In this document: positions 1-4,925 of the stretch, one piece after another
Layout of the letters: the number at the start of each line of letters is the position of its first letter
How positions within the stretch are numbered: position 1 is the first letter of the stretch
From: an uncultured Eubacteriales bacterium
GTDB taxonomy: Bacteria > Bacillota > Clostridia > Oscillospirales > Acutalibacteraceae
Length of the DNA: 7,585 nucleotides
Reading direction: 5' to 3'
Assembly (NCBI GenBank): GCA_900319655.1
Contig: ONPH01000057.1
Location: 4,843 to 12,427 of the forward strand
Translations under genes and position numbers: made by a program
Notes under the pieces: model-generated
The model's input: the letters and a program-made list of their open reading frames with translations, nothing else
Database searches by the model: none
Told to the model about the DNA's origin: nothing

Positions 1-1354
1 TGAATTCTCTTAAAAAGGCATTCAGGTAAAAATACGGCTTTGTCTTTGCGGAGATTCCCTGAGCCTTAAAGCCGCATTTTTTAGCTAAAATATAACCGCG
101 GAAAACGTGGTAGTTTGTAGTCGCAAAGGCGATTTTAGCGTTATCAATATTTCCCGAATGCTTTTTGATAATATTCCCGGAAAACTCCATATTCTGCATT
201 GTGTTAACGCTTTTGTCCTCGCGTAAAATCCGCTCCTTGGGCACTCCGATACCGAGCAGGTATTTTTCCATCGCCTCTCCTTCGGAAATAACCTCATCAT
301 CACCCTGACCGCCCGACGGAACAAATATAGCGTGCTTGCCGATTTTCTCAAACTGCTTTTTCTCAAAAGCAACTGCGCTGTCTACACGCCCCTTCAAAAG
401 CGGAGTTAGGCTTCCGTCGTTTCTGATTGCACAGCCGAGAATAATAATGTAGTCGCGGTCAAGCGACGGAGTAAATCTTGTCGCTAAAATTGTACATGCA
501 ACCGTTGAAATGAACATACATTCAAAATACGCGACAATATGAATCATCAGTAACCAAATAAAGATAGAATTCGGAATTTTCAATAGGAAAATAATTCCAC
601 CGAGGGTGAATGTCATTCCTACGCCCCAAAGTACTGCAAAAATAATGCCGAGCGTGTTAACGGGACGACGCCCCTCATGACGTATAAGCCAAATATTGCT
701 GACAGCAAGCATAACAGACATAAACAACATAATCGGAGTCAGTCCGATGAGCAAAACGCCTCCTGTTTCTTTAATCAGCGAAGCCAGCTGTGTTATTGAA
801 GCAACTGATTTGTTGATAATCTTATATGTTATGTAAAGGAACAAAAACGCTGTATAAATTCCGATACCTCCGCAGGCAATCATGGTGTGCGAAAAATCAC
901 CTCTTTTATTATGTTCCGCAAAAATCCAGAACATAACAACCATTATGGCAAAGAAAGACGCAACAACGGCATATACAAGCACCATATAGCCGTTAAAGGA
1001 GACCTCGCCTGATGAGTTGTATATCAAAATATTAAAAATGCCAACCGTCATTTGCGTTTCAGATTGCATATAATCTTCACCGTAATAATCGTATGTAAAA
1101 TTAAAGGTAGTCTCGCCTTGATTAAGAGAATCAAACTCAAAAACAAGTTCACCTTTTTCCATACGGGCATCAGTTAGCTTTACAACGTTCTCGTTGTCGA
1201 ATGTATATTCATATTTCGGCAGTTCATCTTTTCCCAAAAATACATGGGTATGGAGTGTTAGATGACTTCCGTTAATGCTGATATATACAAAAGCAAACAA
1301 CAAAGCCGCAACAATGAAGATAGTCAAAAAAACAAACTTTTTTCTGTCAGACAT
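1..1354 (-). CDS. YdcF/SanA-like (DUF218) multi-pass membrane protein, C-terminus cut by window edge
   Basis: I translated this frame by hand: it opens at ATG (MSDRKKFVFL) and stays open for 451 codons to the window edge, so the stop is outside. Residues about 7-26 form a first hydrophobic segment. Residues 27-120 are polar, beta-rich and probably outside the cell. Five further membrane segments follow, near 122-145, 157-177, 199-222, 234-257 and 263-290. The DUF218 domain starts near 301: IILGCAIRNDGSLTPLLKGR, then PSGGQGDDEVISEGEAM (346-362), EDKSVNTMQNM and ATTNYHVFRGYILAKKCGF. These are the typical glycine-rich, SGG, E..S.NT.EN and T..YH..R blocks of the YdcF/SanA family. Family members are linked to envelope integrity and vancomycin tolerance (SanA) or have no known reaction. 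The domain looks nearly complete, so probably few residues are missing. The start has only a weak Shine-Dalgarno. It lies behind a terminator, so it is probably transcribed by itself. Family assignment is firm; function is unknown. Confidence 0.88.
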   Translation of the reverse strand, partial: MSDRKKFVFLTIFIVAALLFAFVYISINGSHLTLHTHVFLGKDELPKYEYTFDNENVVKLTDARMEKGELVFEFDSLNQGETTFNFTYDYYGEDYMQSETQMTVGIFNILIYNSSGEVSFNGYMVLVYAVVASFFAIMVVMFWIFAEHNKRGDFSHTMIACGGIGIYTAFLFLYITYKIINKSVASITQLASLIKETGGVLLIGLTPIMLFMSVMLAVSNIWLIRHEGRRPVNTLGIIFAVLWGVGMTFTLGGIIFLLKIPNSIFIWLLMIHIVAYFECMFISTVACTILATRFTPSLDRDYIIILGCAIRNDGSLTPLLKGRVDSAVAFEKKQFEKIGKHAIFVPSGGQGDDEVISEGEAMEKYLLGIGVPKERILREDKSVNTMQNMEFSGNIIKKHSGNIDNAKIAFATTNYHVFRGYILAKKCGFKAQGISAKTKPYFYLNAFLREF

Positions 1355-1388
1355 AATAAACTCACTACTTTATAGATAATATACATTT

Positions 1389-1417
1389 ATTGTAACATAA
1401 ACGCTATGAAAAAGAAA
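1389..1417 (-). promoter_or_regulatory. Possible extended -10 promoter for the YdcF-like gene
   Basis: Reading the minus strand there is TGTTACAAT, an extended -10 (TGn-TACAAT) with the hexamer at 1389-1394. The hexamer 17 nt upstream (1412-1417) is TTTCTT, a poor -35. The position fits a short leader of about 28 nt before the ATG at 1354, and it lies downstream of the tRNA terminator, where a new promoter is needed. It is called by eye only. Confidence 0.35.
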
Positions 1418-1420
1418 GTA

Positions 1421-1451
1421 CAAAAAAAGAAAAACGCCCTTTTGGGCGTTT
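1421..1451 (-). terminator. Intrinsic terminator after tRNA-Ser
   Basis: On the minus strand an 8-bp perfect stem AAACGCCC / GGGCGTTT closes an AAAA loop and is followed by TTCTTTTTTTG. This is a classic rho-independent terminator, 7 nt past the CCA end of the tRNA. The plus-strand reading also ends in a T run (CCTTTTTT), so it could work both ways, but no plus-strand gene arrives here. Confidence 0.9.
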
Positions 1452-1458
1452 CCTTTTT

Positions 1459-1547
1459 TGGCGGAGACGGTGGGATTCGAACCCACGGTGCCCGGAGGCA
1501 CAACTGATTTCGAGTCAGTCCCGTTATGACCACTTCGATACGTCTCC
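1459..1547 (-). tRNA. tRNA-Ser (anticodon CGA, reads UCG), CCA encoded
   Basis: The minus strand starts GGAGACG and ends CGTCTCC-G-CCA, giving a 7-bp acceptor stem, discriminator G73 as expected for serine, and an encoded CCA. The anticodon arm is ACTGA-CTCGAAA-TCAGT, so the anticodon is CGA (plus positions 1510-1512). A long variable arm with a GTGCC/GGCAC stem marks it as a class II tRNA, and the T arm carries GTGGGTTCGAATCCCAC with the usual TTCGAAT loop. Length is 89 nt including CCA, normal for tRNA-Ser. It stands alone, with its own promoter and terminator. No integrase or att-like repeat was seen beside it. Confidence 0.97.
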
Positions 1548-1604
1548 ATATATTATACTATAATGATTTGAAAGATAAAACGTTTATCCCCAATCACCTG
1601 AAGT

Positions 1605-1633
1605 ATTATAACACATAAATTTCAAATAAGCAA
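1605..1633 (-). promoter_or_regulatory. Promoter of tRNA-Ser
   Basis: The minus strand shows TTGCTT (1628-1633), a 17-nt spacer and a perfect TATAAT (1605-1610), preceded by TGT, which makes an extended -10. Transcription would begin near 1598, leaving a 5' leader of about 50 nt for RNase P to remove. A second TATAAT at 1552-1557 sits too close to the mature tRNA 5' end to serve it. Confidence 0.7.
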
Positions 1634-1652
1634 GTTATAAACAAAAATATTT

Positions 1653-1910
1653 TTATTTATGTTCAAACATACCAATAAGCTTCAGTTTTTCTTCTCTTGT
1701 CAGCCTTTTAATATGGTATTCACGGCTCATGGCTTCCTGCTTTGTTTCGAATTGCTCAAAGTATGCAAGCTCGACCGGTCTGCGTGTACGGGTATATTTT
1801 GAAGCCGTGCCGGCATTATGAGCCGAAAGCCGCTTTTCAAGATTGTTAGTCCATCCGCAGTAAAGCGAACCGTCGGCGCATTTGAGAATATATGTATAAT
1901 TATTGCTCAT
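1653..1910 (-). CDS. Small GIY-YIG domain protein, UPF0213/YhbQ type
   Basis: The 85-residue product is essentially one GIY-YIG nuclease-type domain. Y5-T-Y7 and L16-Y-C-G19 are the two halves of the GIY-YIG motif. They are followed by R27 in NLEKRLSAHN, the basic SKYTRTRRP stretch (37-45), and E64 in SREYHIKRL, the usual metal-binding glutamate position. Single-domain proteins of this size form the YhbQ/UPF0213 group, related to the Slx1 catalytic domain. Some are reported to act on DNA, but a cell role is not settled. I chose the ATG at 1908-1910 over an upstream in-frame start at 1955 because AGGGGAG lies 9 nt before it and family members begin just before the Y.Y motif. It overlaps the end of the MATE gene by 11 nt (1900-1910), so the two are probably cotranscribed and translationally coupled. 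A functional link with the transporter is not implied. Confidence 0.9.
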   Translation of the reverse strand: MSNNYTYILKCADGSLYCGWTNNLEKRLSAHNAGTASKYTRTRRPVELAYFEQFETKQEAMSREYHIKRLTREEKLKLIGMFEHK

Positions 1911-3285
1911 TTTCCGCTTCTCCCCTGCTTTGTTCGGTGTTCTTCGGAAGTTCACGGAAAAATCTTACCGCTAAAATTGCCGACGGAATAACCGCCAAAG
2001 TTACCGTGAGCGGCTGCGCCTCCTGAATTCCGCTCAGTCCGCGAACGTTTGAAAGTATAAGCAACAGCGGAATAAAGAAAAGACCGTTTCTCAGCGTTGA
2101 AAGTACCGAAGCGCCGAGCTTTTTGCCTACGCTTTGCAACGCCATTTCGGTTATCATACAAAACGGAAGGAACAGTTGGGCAATCCCCTGCAAAACAAGC
2201 GCCCTGCTGCCGATTTCCATAACCGTATTATCATCACGGAAAATTCTTACAATCTCTCCCGGGAAAAGGATTAGTCCAACAGATATAACAACAACTATAA
2301 TCTCCGCCAGCATAACAGAGAAATAAAATGCAGTTTTAAGCCTGTCGTACTTTTTCGCACCGTAGTTAAAGCCGCAAACTGGCTGAAAGCCCTGCCCTAC
2401 TCCGAGCGCAAACGAGAACGTGAAAAAGATTACGCGCGACACTATGCTCATAGCCGCAACAGCCGCGTCGCCGTACACTGCCGCGCAGTTGTTGAGTACA
2501 ACCGTGCTCAGTGAATTAAGTCCCTGTCTGAGCAAGCTCGGCAAGCCTGTACCAATAATCTCAGGCAAAAACTTCGGCACAATCAGCTTAACTGACAACC
2601 TGCACTGGGTTTTATGAAGCAGGAACATCGAAAGTAACACGAAAAATCCAACAATTTGAGAAATACAAGTCGATAAGCCTGCGCCTGCAATACCCATATT
2701 TAAGCCGAACATCAGTATCGGATCGCCTGCAATATTCAATACCGCTCCCACAATCAAGCCAATCATACCGAGCGTAGCCTTGCCCTCATAACGCAATAGA
2801 TTATTCATAGTAAAGCTTGCGGTTATAAACGGTGCGGCTACCAAAATATAGCTGATATACGTTTGAGCATATGGCGAAATTGTTTCGGTACTGCCAAGGA
2901 GCATTACAAGAGGTTTAAGTACAAAGGCGCTGATAATTGCGACCACAGCGCCGAATAATAACGTGAAAAAGAAACCGGTTGAAGCGATTTTTGAAGCCTG
3001 TTCCGTGTTCTTTGCGCCGAGAAGCCGTGAAATTATACTACCCGAGCCGTTGCCGAACATAAAGCCTATCGCCTGCAAAACTGCCATAAACCCGAAAACA
3101 ATTCCGACTGCTCCGCTTGCGGAATTTCCGAGCTGACCGACAAACGCCGTGTCGACAAGATTATAAACGTTAGTGACCATCATACTGATAATCGCAGGTA
3201 TAGACAGCTTTATAATCAGTCTTGACACAGGAGTTTTTGTCATTTTATCAAATTGTGACATACTTTTCGTTTTCATTGTCATCAC
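1900..3285 (-). CDS. MATE family efflux transporter
   Basis: The product has up to 461 residues, the normal length for a 12-helix MATE cation antiporter of the inner membrane. Typical features are the N-terminal SIPAIISMMVTNVYNLVDTAF (a MATE first helix with the conserved N..D.), FVGQLG, FGNGSGSIISRLLGAK ending helix 2, and in the second half SLLRQGLNSLS and GFQPVCGFNYGAKKYDRLK, the classic Q.. G.NYGA signature. The family exchanges Na+ or H+ for cationic drugs or metabolites; the substrate here cannot be read. The start is uncertain. The longest form opens with GTG at 3285, then come ATG at 3282, 3276, 3261 and 3243, and none has a good Shine-Dalgarno. The gene sits right behind a promoter, leader and terminator hairpin suggesting attenuation, and is followed by the overlapping GIY-YIG gene. 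It is distinct from the MATE-HATPase fusion at 6733-7585. Confidence 0.92.
   Translation of the reverse strand: MMTMKTKSMSQFDKMTKTPVSRLIIKLSIPAIISMMVTNVYNLVDTAFVGQLGNSASGAVGIVFGFMAVLQAIGFMFGNGSGSIISRLLGAKNTEQASKIASTGFFFTLLFGAVVAIISAFVLKPLVMLLGSTETISPYAQTYISYILVAAPFITASFTMNNLLRYEGKATLGMIGLIVGAVLNIAGDPILMFGLNMGIAGAGLSTCISQIVGFFVLLSMFLLHKTQCRLSVKLIVPKFLPEIIGTGLPSLLRQGLNSLSTVVLNNCAAVYGDAAVAAMSIVSRVIFFTFSFALGVGQGFQPVCGFNYGAKKYDRLKTAFYFSVMLAEIIVVVISVGLILFPGEIVRIFRDDNTVMEIGSRALVLQGIAQLFLPFCMITEMALQSVGKKLGASVLSTLRNGLFFIPLLLILSNVRGLSGIQEAQPLTVTLAVIPSAILAVRFFRELPKNTEQSRGEAENEQ
1920..1926 (-). promoter_or_regulatory. Ribosome binding site fixing the GIY-YIG start
   Basis: AGGGGAG on the minus strand, 9 nt upstream of the ATG at 1908-1910 and inside the 3' end of the MATE coding region. 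It supports the 85-residue form over a 100-residue form starting at 1955. Confidence 0.7.
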
Positions 3286-3290
3286 GCTTC

Positions 3291-3324
3291 ATAAAAACAA
3301 GAGCCTCCGTTTAAGCGGAGGCTC
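3291..3324 (-). terminator. Intrinsic terminator immediately upstream of the MATE gene
   Basis: On the minus strand a perfect 9-bp GC-rich stem, GAGCCTCCG / CGGAGGCTC, closes a 6-nt loop CTTAAA and is followed by TTGTTTTT. It ends only about 6 nt before the first possible MATE start codon and lies downstream of the 3395-3423 promoter. It would therefore stop both read-through from the STAS operon and transcripts from that promoter unless antitermination occurs. Its 3' arm contains GGAGG. Confidence 0.85.
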
Positions 3325-3341
3325 AAAATTCCATATTAGAA

Positions 3342-3365
3342 TTATTCACCATAGAAGTGAAGCAT
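3342..3365 (-). CDS. Possible 7-codon leader peptide (MLHFYGE) ahead of the MATE gene
   Basis: On the minus strand ATG CTT CAC TTC TAT GGT GAA TAA lies between the predicted transcription start and the terminator hairpin. Its only Shine-Dalgarno is a weak AGGCGA about 4 nt upstream. Hairpin H1 lies within it and its stop codon meets hairpin H2, so a translating or stalled ribosome would change the leader fold. Leader peptides of this size control several antibiotic-resistance and efflux genes in Firmicutes by ribosome-mediated attenuation. An ORF this short can easily arise by chance, so its translation is unproven. Confidence 0.3.
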   Translation of the reverse strand: MLHFYGE

Positions 3366-3394
3366 TTCGCCTATTTGGCTCAATCGTATGACTA

Positions 3395-3423
3395 ATTATA
3401 ACAAATAATTGCCATTTTCGCAA
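3395..3423 (-). promoter_or_regulatory. Sigma-A-type promoter for the MATE leader
   Basis: The minus strand shows TTGCGA (3418-3423), a 17-nt spacer and a perfect TATAAT (3395-3400). It begins just 10 nt past the STAS stop codon and points at the MATE gene. Transcription would start near 3388. This gives the MATE/GIY-YIG pair a promoter separate from the signalling operon. Confidence 0.75.
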
Positions 3424-3432
3424 GTAAAAAAA

Positions 3433-3729
3433 TTATCGGATGTTAAGGTAATCGGCAAAGCCTGTGATGTTGAAAATCTCCATAACTTTTTTATTTACGT
3501 TTTTCAAAACAAGCCCGTTTTTATCCTCAAGCAAATCATTGGCATTCAAAATTGCTCTCAGCGCGGCTGAACTCACATACTCAACACCTGCCATATCAAG
3601 CGTCAAGGAGTCGTTTTTTGATCCAAGCTCGTTGATTTTGCTCTCGAATTCTTCCACGGTTACGTGATCGATTTTTCCCTCGGGAGCGATTACAGGCGCT
3701 CCGTTTTCTTCATAAACGTTGATTGTCAT
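3433..3729 (-). CDS. STAS-domain anti-sigma factor antagonist (SpoIIAA/RsbV-like)
   Basis: The 98-residue product is a single STAS domain of normal length. N-terminal strands (MTINVYEENGAPVIAPEGKID) lead to LTLDMAGVEYVSSAALRAIL (42-61), which matches the D....Y..SS..LR. block of anti-anti-sigma proteins. Aligned by eye to SpoIIAA (Y-M-D-S-S-G-L), the phosphorylated serine corresponds to S54, with S53 next to it. In the family, the dephosphorylated protein binds an RsbW/SpoIIAB-type HATPase and frees that kinase's partner. The kinase phosphorylates the serine and a SpoIIE/RsbU phosphatase removes the phosphate. Both partner types are encoded upstream in the same operon. The ATG overlaps the CapA-like gene's TGA (ATGA), with a strong AAGGAG 9 nt upstream, so it is translationally coupled and last in its operon. 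The sigma factor or other final target is not in the window. Confidence 0.9.
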   Translation of the reverse strand: MTINVYEENGAPVIAPEGKIDHVTVEEFESKINELGSKNDSLTLDMAGVEYVSSAALRAILNANDLLEDKNGLVLKNVNKKVMEIFNITGFADYLNIR

Positions 3730-4916
3730 TGTGTATTCTCCTTTGTATCTTTTTCTTTCAGCAAATCGCTGAGGATTTGATTGCCGACTTCATTAAACTC
3801 CTCGTTTCGCATAAACATCTGAATTCCGAGAAGCTGTTCACGTGTGTAGGAATTTTTCAAGTATTCGATTAATTCCTTCGGACTTAACTCTTTTCGCTTT
3901 TCGGAATCCGCGGGATTTATTCCGCGTAAAGCCCAGAAAAACATATTAGTCCAGTTTGCGCAGTCTTTACCGAACTGTTCTTCAAATTCCGCTTTTGCGG
4001 TTTTATCTTCCTCAAGCAGTTTATCATGAACCTTGCTTCGTGCGTAAAACTCGCTTAGGTCTTGTTGCTCGTCATATAAGCAACCCTTTTCCGTACGCAA
4101 AATACGGTGAGGCTTTGCAGTAAAGCCGTTATCGGTAATGTCAAGCTCCAGTACCAAGCCTTCTGCCAAAAGCGGCGTAACATCATCACGGAAATGGAAG
4201 CAGAAATTACCCTGACCATACAGAAAATATGAATTTTTATATCGTTCTTCTTCACCGATTGCATGCGTATGCTGTGAAATTACAACATCTGCGCCGTTGT
4301 CCGCCATGCGGTGAAACCGAGTGCGCATTTTTTCACTGTTATAATGCGTGCCCTCAATACCGCCGTGATAAAACACAATCAAAAAGTCGCTCTGCTCTTT
4401 GAGCTCCTTTAGCTCACGGCAAACGCGGTATTCGTCGTAAAGATTAACCCCCGGAAAATCCTCACGCGGAGCGTTCTCAAATTGCTCGGTGACATTATAT
4501 AGAATGATTTTTCTTCCGCCGTCGTCAATCTCGGCATAGCTCTTGACAGACTTTGAATTATCGCCCCAGCCGAAATACCCTATGTTATTTTCAGACAGAG
4601 TTTTGCAGGTGTCAAGATACCCCTGCTTTCCGTAGTCCATCGAATGGGTATTGCCGAGAGTCGCGTAATCAATACCGAGGTTTTTTATAGCCTTGATAGT
4701 ATCGACAGGAGCTTTTATACTCGGGCCGATTTTTTCAATCGGCGTGTCGCTGTCGGTAAAACAACCTTCAAAGTTACATATTCTGTAATCCGCTGAACCA
4801 AACAGCGTGCAGAGCTTTTCTCCGAACAGCGTCTTAACATCCCCTGCTCTAAACAATTCATAATTACAAGGCATCGGGAGAAGATCGCCTGCGATAATTA
4901 TTTTTGTATCCTTCAT
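3726..4916 (-). CDS. CapA-family metallophosphoesterase, apparently cytosolic
   Basis: The 396-residue product matches the CapA/PGA_cap calcineurin-like phosphoesterase family over residues about 3-245. Metal-ligand and signature blocks appear in family order: AGDLLP (D11), NFEG (N48, E50), GNTHSMDYG (N89, H91, D94), FYHGGIEGT (H184), SQHTHAIGEEE (H216, H218) and YGQGNFCF (G236, N237). The tail from about 275 to 396 is charged and alpha-helical looking, with no domain I recognise. Many relatives, such as poly-gamma-glutamate CapA, have an N-terminal anchor. Here the catalytic strand starts at residue 4 and no signal or membrane segment is visible, so it should be cytosolic. The substrate cannot be told from sequence. 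AAGGAGG 4 nt before the ATG makes the start firm. It lies 9 nt after the phosphatase gene and overlaps the STAS gene by 4 nt, so it belongs to the partner-switching operon. Its role there is unknown. Confidence 0.88.
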   Translation of the reverse strand: MKDTKIIIAGDLLPMPCNYELFRAGDVKTLFGEKLCTLFGSADYRICNFEGCFTDSDTPIEKIGPSIKAPVDTIKAIKNLGIDYATLGNTHSMDYGKQGYLDTCKTLSENNIGYFGWGDNSKSVKSYAEIDDGGRKIILYNVTEQFENAPREDFPGVNLYDEYRVCRELKELKEQSDFLIVFYHGGIEGTHYNSEKMRTRFHRMADNGADVVISQHTHAIGEEERYKNSYFLYGQGNFCFHFRDDVTPLLAEGLVLELDITDNGFTAKPHRILRTEKGCLYDEQQDLSEFYARSKVHDKLLEEDKTAKAEFEEQFGKDCANWTNMFFWALRGINPADSEKRKELSPKELIEYLKNSYTREQLLGIQMFMRNEEFNEVGNQILSDLLKEKDTKENTQ

Positions 4917-4925
4917 ACAACCTCC

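Larger units (their letters stand above)
3286..3388 (-). promoter_or_regulatory. Structured 5' leader of the MATE gene, candidate attenuator
   Basis: From the predicted transcription start (about 3388) to the MATE start, about 100 nt contain three successive hairpins on the minus strand. H1 at 3345-3361 has a 5-bp stem TTCAC/GTGAA with a 7-nt loop. H2 at 3327-3343 has a 5-bp stem AATTC/GAATT with a 7-nt loop. H3 is the terminator at 3301-3324. The 7-mer TTGAGCC occurs both near the leader start (3377-3383) and at the terminator's 5' arm (3320-3326), so the upstream copy could compete for the terminator's 3' arm. H1 lies inside a possible 7-codon ORF. I recognise no known riboswitch or T-box consensus. 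The regulatory role is inferred from the order promoter, leader, terminator, gene. Confidence 0.55.

Noticed and set aside
85..372. Minus-strand 95-codon open frame
   Set aside because: It lies in another frame of the DUF218 domain, whose conserved motifs run continuously through the same stretch.
1459..1547. tRNA-Ser as an integration site for a mobile element
   Set aside because: No integrase, no repeated tRNA 3' end and no foreign-looking genes are seen nearby; flanking genes look like ordinary chromosomal genes.
1552..1557. Second perfect TATAAT upstream of the tRNA
   Set aside because: It would start transcription inside the mature tRNA; the extended -10 promoter at 1605-1633 is better placed.
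1574..1588. Palindrome GATAAA-ACG-TTTATC in the tRNA leader, as a possible operator
   Set aside because: Short, AT-rich and downstream of the promoter in RNA that is removed during tRNA processing; it matches no operator I recognise and could occur by chance.
1653..1910. GIY-YIG protein as an intron-encoded homing endonuclease
   Set aside because: It has only the compact single domain of the UPF0213 group, lacks a DNA-binding extension, and no intron or split gene is present.
1952..2161. Minus-strand 69-codon frame within MATE, and the similar one at 4055-4264 within the CapA-like gene
   Set aside because: Both overlap conserved coding sequence in another frame and show no domain or convincing start signal.
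2123..2617. Plus-strand open frames inside the MATE gene, and similar ones at 3173-3391, 3464-3667, 4956-5150, 5379-5693, 5913-6131 and 6973-7240
   Set aside because: They lie opposite well-supported minus-strand genes, have low-complexity or implausible translations and no recognisable domain, so they are shadows.
3286..3388. Known riboswitch or T-box in the MATE leader
   Set aside because: I could not find a T-box core (AGGGTGG..) or tandem ACGR-loop hairpins of guanidine-II RNAs, and the leader is too short for most larger classes. A covariance-model search would be decisive.
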